Below are positions 51,441-63,100 of a DNA stretch of 64,000 nt, piece by piece. Both the position numbers and the translations under genes were made by a program. The stretch is from Argentina anserina. Its lineage: Eukaryota; Streptophyta; Magnoliopsida; Rosales; Rosaceae. Below the pieces are notes generated by a model. The model saw only the letters and a list, made by a program, of their open reading frames with translations, was not told the DNA's origin and did not search any database. The stretch lies in the NCBI RefSeq assembly GCF_933775445.1, contig NC_065875.1, positions 9,809,001-9,873,000 of the forward strand, written 5' to 3'. Positions within the stretch are counted from its first letter, which is position 1. Each line of letters starts with the position of its first letter.

Positions 51441-53011
51441 TGATAGGAGCACAAAGTGTGACGTTCTTAATGTTTATATGCCCTATTCTTATGCTTTGTT
51501 ACTTCTTATTTAGTTGTTTTAGGTTCATATTTGTCATATGTATGTTCTAAGGAGAGCTATTTCGAATTGAGATGATTTGATGATGAAATTGTGCTAAGTG
51601 TTAGAACTCCTGATTGAACTAGGATTCCTTACTCGACTAGGACTCTACTTTCCTATTTTCATTCTTTCCTATTCCTTAATCGACGATTTCTTTTCAGGAA
51701 AGACAAATCATATTTGGAAAGGAAGAAGAGTTGCCGAGTTGCATTCCTAGTTGAACAAGGAAATCATATTCGAGTTGAACAAGGAGAAGAGGAGGCCGGC
51801 CTAGCTACTCCTAGTTGGACCAAGATTGTTGCCGTGCAGCCCTTGAGTGATCTCCCTATTGGACTTGGTTTCCTACATCAAGTTGGATTTGGAGTACATA
51901 AATCAAAATCCATATTAAAGAGGATTTCAGTTTCCCAATTGGATTCTATTTCCTTATGGCACGGCGAGAAGGCTTCCTACACCTCTATATATAGAGGCCG
52001 GCCTCTCCATTCAGCAACATCATCAGCCCTACACACAAACACAGCCATAAGCTCTGCCGAATTCATCCTTCACCATTCCAAGAAAGCCTAAAACCGATTC
52101 CATCATTCCTCACCTATCAATAGCCTTCAAACACGCTTGTGAAGGAGGTTCCATCCATAGAAGTCTCGGCTACACTTGTGGATTGCTTGATTTATAAAGT
52201 GTAACCATGATTCACTCTTGTTTAAATTCGGTTTTGGTTTTGTTCTTGTTCTTGGATGAAGCTTGCGATTTGCTTAGAGTAGTCTTGTATCAATTTTGTC
52301 TATGAAATAGCTACTTGATTCAATTTATATAGAGGATTCGAAAATTATGTTTTGGTTTTATGATTTTCGGTTTTTGGTTTCTGCCGAATACATGTGTGAT
52401 CAATTTTCGATTTCTAAGTGTTATGACTATGCTTGTAGCATGATATTTAGGTTGTTGGATTAAAGACTTATGCTAAGAACATGGTTATTCTTGTTTATGT
52501 GATTTTCGAATTGCATGGTTGTTGGTTAAGTAAGTGACATACTTGATGAATTCAATGTGCATGGCTTTGGGATTACATGATTAAGATGAACATGTTAGAA
52601 TTTCGATTATGGCTGCTTGGTTGTGATTGAATGTGTTAAGTGTCTATGTGTTTAGGTTACTGCTTAGAGCCCTAAATGCATGATCCATCCTTGGTTGCTC
52701 ATTACATAGTCTCGGCATGACTCAATGAGAAGTTGTAGAACTAGTTTCGATTCCCTCTATGTGAGTTGTTTTGGTGATTGTTTATGTGTTGGTTGGTTGA
52801 TCACATGTATATATTAGTTTAGGTTTTATTTACTGTTTTTATGACTCAATCCAAAATCTATATCAAACCTTAAAACCCTTCATGAATTCGTGTTAAGTAT
52901 TGTGATCCTAAGCCCTGGCTGGATCCCCGGTTTGTGAACGATACCCTCTTGCTTTATACTACTATGATGTGTTCAGGGTTAAATATTGATGTCGAGTAAT
53001 CGAACCGATCA
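51441..53011 (+). repeat. Element B 3' LTR
   Basis: The LTR is 1571 bp with TATA box at 51986-51993. Compared with the 5' LTR, four single-base transitions are visible (near 51916, 51966, 52273 and 52727), about 0.25%. Confidence 0.95.
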
Positions 53012-53016
53012 CCTTG
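53012..53016 (+). other. Target-site duplication of element B, right copy (CCTTG)
   Basis: This is the right-hand copy matching 41716-41720. Element A LTR sequence resumes straight after it. Confidence 0.96.
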
Positions 53017-53335
53017 GTGATTTATTGCATAGTCTCGGCATGATGCTATAAGAAAGACATGAAGCTTGTTTCGATTCCCTCTATGTGATTTGTTTTGGTG
53101 ATTGTTTATGTGTTGGTTGGTTGATCACATGTATATATTAGTTTAGGTTTTATTTACTGTTTTTATGATTCAATCCAAAATCTATCTCAAACCTTAAAAC
53201 CTTTATGAATTCGTGTAAGTATTGTGATCCTAAGCCCTGGCTGGATCCCCGGTTTGTGAACGATACCCTCTTGCTTTATACTACTATGATGTGTTCAGGG
53301 TTAAATATTGATGTCGAGTAATCGAGCACTCATCA
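53017..53335 (+). repeat. Element A 3' LTR, right part
   Basis: These are the remaining 319 bp of the A 3' LTR, ending GAGCACTCATCA. It differs from the 5' LTR end (GAGCAATCATCA) at one base. The satellite resumes directly afterwards. Confidence 0.95.
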
Positions 53336-56222
53336 AAACACACGCCCACACTAGAAACACTCTCAAAATCAAAAGAAACTCGCATCAGAAAACCGTATAG
53401 AAAGATACTCAAATGAGAATTGACAACATATTCAAACGAGAATTGAAAATATACTCAAACGATAGAAAGATATTCAGTTTGAAAGAAACACACGCCCACA
53501 AAGGAAACACTCTCGAATTCAAAAGAAACTCGCACCAGAAAGTCGTACAGAAAGATACTCAAACAAGAATTGAAATGATACTCAAATTGGAATTGGAAAG
53601 AGACTCAAACGATAGACATATACTCAGTTTGTAAGAAACACACGCGCATACAGGAAACACTCTCAAATTCAAAAGAAACTCGCATTAGACAGCCGTACAG
53701 AAAGATACTCAAACGAGAATTGAAAAGATAATCAAATTGGAATTGGAAAGATACTGAAACGATAGACAGATACTCAGTTTGTAAGAAACACACGCCCACA
53801 CTGGAAACACACGCAAATTCAATAGAAACTCTAATCAGAAAGCCGTACAGAAAGATACTCAAACGAGAATTGAAAAGATACTCAAATTGGAATTGGAAAG
53901 GTAGTCAAACGATAGAAAGATACTCAGTTTGAATGTAACACACGCCCACACTGGAAACACTCTCAAATTCAAAAGAAACTCGCATTAGAAAGCCGTATAG
54001 AAAGATACTCAAACGAGAATTGAAAATATACTCAAATTGGAATTGGAAAGATACTGAAACGATAGACAGATACTCAGTTTGTAAGAAACACTCGCCTACA
54101 GTGGAAACACTTTCAAATTAAATAGAAACTCGAATCAGAAATCCGTACAGAAAGATACTCAAACGAGAATTAAAAAGATACTTAAATTGGAATTGGAAAG
54201 GTACTCAAACGATAGAAAGATAGTCAGTTTGAATGAAACACACGCCCATACTGGAAACACTCTCAAATTCAAAGGAAACTCGCATCAGAAAGCCGTACAG
54301 AAAGATACTCAAATGAGAACTGAAAAGATACTTAAATGAGAATTGAAAAGATACTCAAACGATAGAAAGATACTTAGTTTGAATGAATCAGACGCCCACA
54401 CTGGAAACACTCTCAAATTCAAAAGAAACTCGCATCAGAAAGCCGTACAGAAAGATACTCAAATGAGAACTGAAAAGATACTGAAATGAGAATTGAAAAG
54501 ATACTCAAACGATAGAAAGATACTCAGTTTGAAAGAAACACACGCCCACACTGGAAACACTCTCAAATTTAATAGAAACTCGCATCAGAAAGCCGTACAT
54601 AAAGATATTCAAACGATAATTGAAAAGATACTCAAACGATAAAAAGAAACACATGCCCACACTGGAAACACTCTAAAATTCAATATAAACTCGCATAAGA
54701 AATCTACACATAAAGATCCTCAAACATGAATTGAAAAAATACTCGAATTGGAATTGGAAATGTACTCAAACGATAGAAAGATACTCAGTTTTAATGTAAC
54801 ACACGCCCATACTGGAAACACTCTCAAATTCAATAAAAACTCACATCAGAAAGACGTACAGAAAGATACACAAACGAGAATTGAAAAGATACTCAAATTG
54901 AATTGGAAAGATACTCAAACGATCGAAATAAACCTAGTTTGAAAGAAACACACGCCCACACTAGAAACACTCTCAAAATCGAAAGAAACTCGCATCAGAA
55001 AACCGTACAGAAAGATACTCAAATGAGAATTGAAAACATACTCAAATTGGAATTGGGAAGGTACTCAACCGATAGAAAGATACTCAGTTTGAAAGAAACA
55101 CACGTGCACACTGGAAACACTCTCAAAATCAATAGAAACTCGCATCAGAAAGCAACTCATAACAATAAAAAACGAGAAAGGAAAACATACTAAAATTGGA
55201 AATGGAAATGTACTCAAACGATAGAAAGATATTCAATTTCAATAAAACACACGCCGACACTAGAAACACTCTCAAATTCAAAAGAAACTCACATCAGAAA
55301 GAAACACATAAAGATACTCAAACGAGAATTGAAAAGATACTCAAATTGGACTTGGAAAGATACTCAAATGATAGAAAGATACTCAATTTGAAAGAAAGAC
55401 AAGCCCACACTGGAAACACTCTCAAATTCAATCGAAACTCGTATCAAAAAGCCGTACAGAAAGATACTCAAACGAGAACTGAAAAGATATTCAAATTGGA
55501 GTTGGAAAGATACTCAAACGATAGAAAGATACTCAGTTTGTAAGAAACACACGCCCACACTGGAAACACACTCAAATTCAATAGAAACTCGCATCAGAAA
55601 GATACTCAAACGAGAATTGAAAAGATACACAAATTGGAATTGGAAAGATACTCAAACGATAGAAAGATACTCAGTTTGAAGAAACACACGCCTACACTGG
55701 AAACACTCTCAAATTCAATATAAACTCGCTACAGAAATCTACACATAAAGATACTCAAACGAGAATTGAAAAGATACTCAAATTGGAATTGGAAATTTAC
55801 TCAAACGATAGAAAGATACTCAGTTTGATTGAAACACACGCCCACACTGGAAACACTCTCAAATTCAAAATAAACTCGCATCAGAAAGCCGTACAGAAAG
55901 ATACTCAAACGAGAACTGAAAAGATACTTAAATGAGAATTGAAAAGATACTCAAATGATAGAAAGATATCAAGCCCACACTGGAAACACTCAAATTCAAT
56001 CCAAACTCGTATCAGAAAGCCGTACAGAAAGATACTCAAACGAGAACTGAAAAGATATTCAAATTGGAGTTGGAAAGATACTCAAACGATACAAAGATAC
56101 TCAGTTTGAAAGAAACACAGGTCCGCACTGGAAACATTCTCAAAATCAAAAGAAACTCGCATCAGAAAGCCACACATAAAGATACTCAAACAAGAATTGA
56201 AAAGATACTCAAAAGAAACTCC
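53336..56222. repeat. Satellite array, block IV (continuation beyond element A)
   Basis: The first five bases (AAACA) are the right target-site duplication of element A. The monomers are mostly the 150-bp type with TTGGAATTGGAAAG, as in block III. The segment from about 53840 to 55470 repeats the order of variants seen at about 29640-31060, including the GAATCAGACGCCC monomer, the GAGAACTGAAAAGATACTTA pair and the AACTCATAACAATAAAAAAC monomer. Shortened, degenerate monomers appear after 55560, and the array stops near 56222 at AAAAGAAACTCC. This is a true edge of the array or the point where other insertions replaced it. Confidence 0.92.
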
Positions 56223-57936
56223 ATTTGTACTTTACTAGCCCTTATTATTGTAGTATTGAGTCATTGAGTCGGGTTAGGAGTCTACGCTGTCGTTATTTGC
56301 ATTTTGGTGCTAAGACGGTTGTAAAACGCAGTAATTGTCGAGAGTATTATAAAGTAGTATTCGTTGTTGAACTAGGAAACCTAGTTGGGTTAGGATTTTT
56401 ACTATTTGACATTTCTATAACATTTGTGATTTATATTTATTATTTTGTTTTCTTATTTTCCGAATTAAATGTGAGATAAAGACTCGGAAATTATGAAAAG
56501 AAAGAGGAGAACAAGGAAACAAAATGAGAAAAAGTAAAGAAATAATTTATTTTCTGAATAAGATGAAAAGGAAGTATGCAGCCTAAAGGAGGGAAGGTTC
56601 ATCCGGCAATTAAAAGGAAAGAAGAAGAAAAGAAGAAAACAAAAGAAGAAAAATGAAGGAGAAAACAAAGAGATAATTCGGAAGAATGCATGTGGCCTAG
56701 AAGAAAGGAGAATGCATGTGACCAACAAAGATGATCATCATTCAATCGAGAAGGAAAAAAAAAAGAAATAGAGAATCAACCCATTACCATGTAGCCCCTC
56801 TCACCTATTCCTCTATAAATAGCATGTCATTCCTACACATTGGTATCACCTCTCATTCAAAAAGCTAAGCCGAACCTCCACCAAAATACATATAGAAAAT
56901 TCAAGCCACAAGCACCATCCATCACCACCACAAACTGTGTTCATCCCTTCCATCCTCCATAATCGAATTCATCATCCTTGCCGAATCCTTCAAGGTTTCT
57001 AAAGTGTGATTCATCCATGGCTTGTATTTTACTCTTTGGTTTTATGATTTTTACGATTTCTATGTATGGATTATTGAATGTATTTTTCAGTTATATATAT
57101 GAAGAACATAATTTTATACTTGTTTAGTTTTATGTTTTGATTGTATAAACTCATGTTTATGTATGGATGCCGTGTATAATGATTAGGGGCAGTAGGGTTT
57201 TCGATTTATATTTAGGTTTTATTTTGATTAATTCTTTGAACTTGTGCATCTAAATCAATACTTGAGGAAGCCACAGCCATGACTCTTCTTGGGTTGCGTA
57301 TTCATTCACCAAAGGAGTATTTAATCGAGTTATGCGCTTCGTGTCTCAATTATTGCCTCTTATATAGGGCTGTGATAGTTCTAGGAATTTGCATGCTTAA
57401 ACATGATGAGTAACGCCATGCATGTTTATATATTCGACTTAATGTGTTTATGTATTTCTTTGTGTTTAATTAATACGCTTCGTGAAGTTAGACTCTTTTT
57501 AGCATATGTTTAGGATTGAACGCTTCGTTATTTCTAAATAATTATGAAGTCTTAACGATTAGATGAACTGCTTCGGGCTCTAATTAGAATTGGAATTAGG
57601 ATGAACTTGGATTAATTCGAAATATAATTGCTGCCTCTTAGTTGTTTTCTGCATGTCTTACATGTTCATGAGTAGATTTCGTGTTTGGTAATGTGATGAG
57701 TGGTAGATCAATTGTATATAAGTAATTTAGGAATTATTTCCAGTAGTAGTTTTATAATCAATCTCAAAACCCCGCAATAACATGATAAGTTTTGAGTCCC
57801 ATTTGATTCCCCGGACTGAACGATCCCTGCTTATTCTATACTAACGATGATGTTTTACAGGGTTTATTATAGACGTTCTAACCAACGATCTATCACTTTT
57901 CCAATTGTTGAGGGAGGTGAAATGAATAGTTCCGCT
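56223..57936 (+). mobile_element. LTR-like remnant of another retrotransposon family
   Basis: No gene is supported. The stretch has the layout of an Athila-type LTR: a purine-rich area (56480-56770), a TATA box (TATAAATA, 56814-56821), a downstream CA-rich leader with GCCGAA motifs, and an end resembling the LTR ends of A-C (GATTCCCCGG, GAACGATCCCTGC, ACTAACGATGATG, CAGGGTT). An LTR end at TATCA (57895) is likely. No PBS follows and no matching target duplication was found, so it may be a truncated or solo LTR. About 40 bp of unassigned sequence separates it from element C. Its left border is uncertain because it abuts the satellite edge. Confidence 0.55.
56814..56821 (+). promoter_or_regulatory. 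TATA box in the LTR-like remnant
   Basis: TATAAATA lies in CCTCTATAAATAGCATG, a strong plant TATA context, preceded by CT-rich sequence and followed about 30 bp downstream by a plausible start region. It supports reading this region as an LTR. Confidence 0.5.
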
Positions 57937-60111
57937 TGATAGGAGCACAAAGTGTGACGTTCTTAATGCGTTTATGTCCTATTCTTAGTCTTTGTTACCT
58001 CTTATTTAGTATGTTTTAGTTTCTTTTGTATGAATAAGTGTCCAGGTAGAGCTTATATCAATTATGAATGAATTGATGATGAAATCGTGCTAATTGTTAA
58101 TAATCCTTGTTGAGATATGATTCCTTGTTCGAGTAGGATTCATCCTTTCGTATTTCTTTGTTTCTAACATACTTATTCTTATTAGGAAATACAAATCCAT
58201 GTTGGAGAAGGAAAGCAATCCTAGTTCCACAAGGAAAGAGAAGAAAATACACTTAAAAGCCCAATCCATGCAAGAAATCAAAATGTTGTCAAGAATCATA
58301 GTCCAACTTCGACGGGCTCCCCTGGATAGCTCCGATTGCGTTAGAAGACGTACCTTATATGGATAAAAAGGATTTTGAGTCTAGTTTATGTAGGATTTGG
58401 AATCAAATCAATATCTTATTCCTACAGGGAGATATGACCGAATCATTACTCGGAGGTCCAGTGAGCTCGACGGAATTATCTCAGCCATTGATTTGCTTTT
58501 GATCCAAGGGCTACGAGGGAAACTTGGGACCTTATTTCTCCTACATATAGAGCACAGATATGTATCAAAATATCCATAAATCCCTGCACCAAACAATGTC
58601 AAAGAAGGCATGCAGAAAATTACATGAGAAGAGGTAAGAAAGTCAAAGAAGGCATGCAGCAAATTTAATGAGGAGATGTAAGAAAATCAAACATGGCTGC
58701 AATAATTAAGACTTTTGCTGCCTCCCTAATTCAAATGATGAAATTTGTGCAAACGAAGTCAGCATTAAAGGAGGAAGAAGATATGCAATTAATGCAAAAG
58801 ATATGCAAACCTTTGACGATCATCCAACTTTGACGAGCTCCCCTGGACAGCTCCGAAAGATTGAGAAAGTGCATGATATATGGATGAAAAGCCACGGAAG
58901 TCTAGTTGAAATTGTCAGTTGGAATCATCTCAATCTCTATTTTCTAGAGAAAGTTATGGCCACAACAAGGGACAAAGGTCAGATCTGCCGAATCTAGGAA
59001 ACCTCAACCAATTTGGTTTCAACTTTGTGGACTTTGTGGCCATCCTCCCTTGGGTTTCTTCCTCTATATATAGCACCTCATTTCCACATAAAATGATCAT
59101 CAACCTTGCTCACAAGACTAGCCAAAGCTCTGCCTTAAGCACTACTCATCATCCTCAAAGCCATTCAAGGCGAAAACACCATCTTCCCTTCATTCCATTC
59201 GATCCAAAGCGCTACGCCTAGGATTGCCAATCAAGTTGAAGCCGTACTGCCTTGTTTTGATACCGCTAAGGAGATTTACAAAGTGTAACTCGTTACTTCT
59301 TCACTTATGTTTTCCGTTTGGATTCTTTATGTGATGTTGTGTTTATGTTTTTGGCTAGTTCCGAATTTGTGGAATACTCTTATGTAGTTTACGATTTTGC
59401 AAGATGTTATAAAGTAGTTCTGATTTTGTTTTCTATGATTTCTATATAGATGTCATGAGTTTATAATTCAATGATTTAATGATTCTCTTTCTTGTGCGTT
59501 AACTATATGTGATTCAAGGCGCTAAGTTAGTTTTGCATATAGGATTCTTAAGTGTTTTTGTTAACTTGTTAAAGTAAGTGACATGCTTGACTTGTTAGTA
59601 ATCACTAGGAATTAACCATGATCCGTTTGTTATCTAAGATGCGCTAAGTAACTAGATAAGAGATGAATCAATGAAGTGGTAAGATTGAGAATGACATGTT
59701 ACCTTGTAATTTCTAAGCGCTAAGATAGGATTACCAGGCCATGTTTCGAGTTAGGGATGCGCTAAGTAACCTAGTTCGGCATTAGGTTGTTGTTTGTTCA
59801 CTCAATACTTGTCCGCTAAGGCTCGGTGTTTGCATAGGATGAGATTATGATTTTGAAGCTACTTGTGACGATTTGTTTGGTGATGTTTCTGTGTTGGTTG
59901 GTTGATCACATGTATATATTAGTTTAGGATTTATTTTTATGTTCTTGATACAATCCTATATCAAATCTTTATATCTCTTATGATTTCGTTGTTAAATGTT
60001 TGTGATTCTTTACCCTGGTTGGATCCCCGGTTTGTGAACGATACCCTCTTACTTTATACTACTAACGATGCTTACAGGGTTAATATTGATCTCGAGTAAT
60101 CGAACCGATCA
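57937..60111 (+). repeat. Element C 5' LTR
   Basis: The LTR is 2175 bp, about 600 bp longer than the LTRs of A and B, with the same ends (TGATAGGAGC ... CCGATCA). The extra length includes a divergent internal duplication: a TCCAACTTCGACGGGCTCCC segment near 58302 and a TCCAACTTTGACGAGCTCCC segment near 58823. It also includes a 44-bp tandem repeat (GTCAAAGAAGGCATGCAG near 58598 and 58642). A TATA box lies at 59065-59072. The GGCCGGCC palindromes of A and B are absent. Confidence 0.88.
59065..59072 (+). promoter_or_regulatory. TATA box of element C 5' LTR
   Basis: TATATATA in TTCCTCTATATATAGCACC is the counterpart of the boxes in A and B. Confidence 0.65.
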
Positions 60112-60113
60112 AA

Positions 60114-60133
60114 TGGCGCCGTTGCCGGGGATC
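60114..60133 (+). other. Primer-binding site of element C (tRNA-Asp)
   Basis: TGGCGCCGTTGCCGGGGATC is two bases downstream of the LTR end and identical to A and B. It is retained even though the element lacks genes. Confidence 0.92.
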
Positions 60134-63100
60134 CATGATTATGGATCCCAATCTTTTAATTTTGAATTCACTGTTCATATTGTAAATTTGTATATGTTTT
60201 TCTTACTTTGTTCTAATGTATAGTAATTTTATCTTAGGTTGTTATTTTTGATGATTAAAATAATGATTGTTGGAGGTTGTAAATCGAACGGAATAAGTAA
60301 AGTCCCTTTTGTTAATATTAGCCTTAACCCCTCATGTTTTCTTCCAAATTTTTTGCATGAGGTTGAGGGCGGCTTTTATTAACACTTGGAGATTTGTCTA
60401 ACACCCAAGTTTTTTTCTAGCTAAGTAAGGGGCACGCTTTTTAATTACTCTGGTGCATGGGACCAAAATTGGATCTCAGAAAACTATTGACTGACATACA
60501 TCTCAGTGATGGAGTCGATAGGGGGCTTGCCCTCCATAGTTCAACAAATGAGTCCTACCATGTTCACTATCTCTGAATTAGCTATCCGGCCATCTGAAAC
60601 AATGATCCAAACTTGTGTCTAGGCATCCATACTTAGGCCGCACGTCCACCTTGGTTTACAACTTAGAATCAATCGATCATTTAATTGTTTGAATGACAAC
60701 TTAAGAATGTTGAAGCATGAAATTGATTGAAACAACAAAAAAAAAGAACTTGTGAATTGTATGAACTTTATAAACTTAAAAAACTAACTTATGAGTCATT
60801 ATCTTATTTTGTTGTAACATATAGTAATTGTAATTGTGTATACTTTATTAGGTTTTTGAGTTGAGAAATTAAAACGAACTTAAAGATAAGATTTGACATC
60901 ATGTTGGATTGGTTGTTAAGCTTGTTTTCGTTTCTTTTTTTCCCCTTAACATGTGCTTATTATATTTAAATGACTTTTGACATGTTTGTGACTTGTATAT
61001 ACAATGACTTCCTAATTGTTATTCTCTAACTTTTGCATTGCATCTTCATTATTTATTCTAATTGCATTCATTTTGCATCTCATTCATGTTGCATTTTAAA
61101 TTCCACGGAATATCATATGGCTAGAGGAACATAGTCTCTTAAGGACCTCACGTCCTATGTTATGTTTGGTAGGTTCCCACTTTCACTAATAATTTTAATT
61201 GAGATTCTACAGGTTTATAGTGAAGTGACCAACAATGAGCTCGAGAATATACTACAAGGTTGGACAACAAAATGGCGGAGGACAAATCCCATAATGTGTC
61301 ACCTACAAAATGATTGAAAGGAAAACTCGGTCTAAGCTATTAGACTTTAAACTTAAGCGTTTGTTGGGAGGCAACCCAATTTGTTTCTTTTCTATTTATT
61401 GTTTTTATTTATTTTTTATTTTTGATGTGTTTTGTGTTTGTGTCAATTATTTTTCGAGAAAACGTGAAGAAGATCCAAAAATTTTAGTTCAACATAATCT
61501 GGCAGAAACAGTCCGTCGACTTCGGCAGACTGTATCTCCCAGATTAGGGGGAGTTGGAATATGTGCTTTATATGGAAACAAAGGTATTTGAGTCTAGTTG
61601 CTGTAGCTTTTTACATAACTGGATTTAGAGGTCTACATCATTCCCAGTTGCAATTTGAAGGCAGCAAGGTCGTATAAGAAATTCAAAACTCGTGCAGTTG
61701 CAGTCCGGAAACGGCAAAACAGGGAGCACTTCCGGCCTCACTGGGCAGTCGTGCTATATATGGATTGAAATCTTGTTGTGTTATCTTCAACTTTCATTCA
61801 GAACACGTTTTCATTCCGGATCTTTAAATCAACAGAAATTTTGTATAAAGAGGTAAAGGTCATTCCAGTTTTTGATTCTATGAACCTGTTATTCGTGACA
61901 AATTTGCAGGGACATAACTTTCTCCTCATTTGGAGTTAGCAGACGTACTTCATCTGCTTGAAAAGCTAGAAACATCAGCTTTCTATTCCCACTGCTGTCT
62001 TACTGATCGAAGATTATTTTCAAATGTTACGAAGCATGAAATGCAGGCTGTTGGACCGCGCCATGGGGGAGCTTTTCTCATCATTTTCTCAACTCTTTCT
62101 CATGTGTTTATTTTTGTGTGTTTATTTCCTTCCACTATGCTTTTGTCTTTCATTGCATTATTTATTTTTGACATTCATTGAGGACAATGCATGATTCGAG
62201 TGTGGGGGAAGGTTTACATGTATAAAATCAAAAAAATATTTTTTTGTAATTTTGTTTTTGTTTTGTTTTGAGTCTTAGGTATGCCTTTAACTGTCTAGGA
62301 TGAGTTGATCTTTGAATGATTGGTTGAAACATGATCACAAGATTGGAAATTGAACTTAATTGCTATTTGATGGTTAATCGATATGTAGAAATTGTACGAA
62401 CATGTAGTAGATGAGGATTTTGAAACTTAGGTACAAAATGAACATGTCCCTACTTGTTTTGAATTCATGCAACCTTTGTGAGTGTCGAGCCATATATGTG
62501 CCTTTTTTTTTGGAGACTTTAATCTATCGTTTCTTGGCTATATAACCTCATTACATCTATTTTGATCAATTCATATGCCGTAGAATTGCAATGAACTAGA
62601 GAATGCTAGAACTTACTTTGTGAAACTTCCAAAAAAAATTTCATAATATACTCTGATTTTGAAAAGGATTGTTGGATCTTTTTAGGAATTCCACCACTTA
62701 AGCCAAAAGGCCTTATGCCTTATTATGAGCTCTGCTTGGGACACCTTAATATTAACCCATTTGAGCGTACGTTAAACCTCTTCTTCATCACCAACATGTT
62801 AATATCCTTGCTTAGTATAGTTATATCTCTACCTTGTTCTCGAGGCTTGGCAGAGCTGATATTTGATGTTAATATGGAGTGATGATTCGATTCAACTGTG
62901 GGGTTATGCTAAGTATGTATTTGTGCCGTATGAAAATGGTGAAAAGAATGAAAGAAAAAAATAAAAAGATGCCGTGAGAAGAAAAAGAGAAAAATACATG
63001 AACACGGCTTAAAAAAATATATATAAAGAAGTTACGGCATGATAAAATTAGCCTTTGTGATGTATTTGTTGAAGGCTCAATAATATTGTACTTTAGCCTT

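Larger units (their letters stand above)
41721..53011 (+). mobile_element. Element B: near-complete Athila-type Ty3/gypsy retrotransposon
   Basis: The element is 11291 bp with two LTRs of exactly 1571 bp (TGATAGGAGC ... CCGATCA) that differ at about four positions by eye, all transitions. Internal order is PBS, leader, Gag, protease, reverse transcriptase, RNase H, integrase, long 3' region, polypurine tract. Athila membership is supported by the reverse transcriptase sequence style (LDGYSGYNQI, FGLCNAP, FMDDFSVYG), the tRNA-Asp primer, a GPY/F-type integrase end without chromodomain, and the long LTRs. All catalytic residues looked for are present. Two lesions prevent a continuous gag-pol frame: a one-base frame offset near 45513 and a TAA at 48301-48303. 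There is no env-like ORF. It sits inside the 3' LTR of its own relative, element A. Confidence 0.95.
34599..53335 (+). mobile_element. Element A: non-autonomous Athila-family LTR retrotransposon (interrupted by element B)
   Basis: The element is 7441 bp after removing element B and one copy of its target duplication: LTR 1568, internal 4305, LTR 1568. Both LTRs start TGATAGGAGC and end TCATCA. By eye they differ at only two positions (T/G near 35518 versus 41393, and A/C near the 3' end), so insertion was recent. The internal part holds a tRNA-Asp PBS, a leader shared with elements B and C, a relic of the pol start, a TATA-like box, one Gag-like ORF and a 3' region shared with B. Protease, reverse transcriptase, RNase H and integrase are all absent, so it must depend on enzymes supplied in trans. 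It resembles the class described as terminal-repeat elements with a GAG domain (TR-GAG). Confidence 0.93.

Noticed and set aside
56465..56728. Minus-strand frame rich in Phe and Ser over the purine-rich tract
   Set aside because: It is a compositional artefact of the GAA/AAG-rich plus strand.
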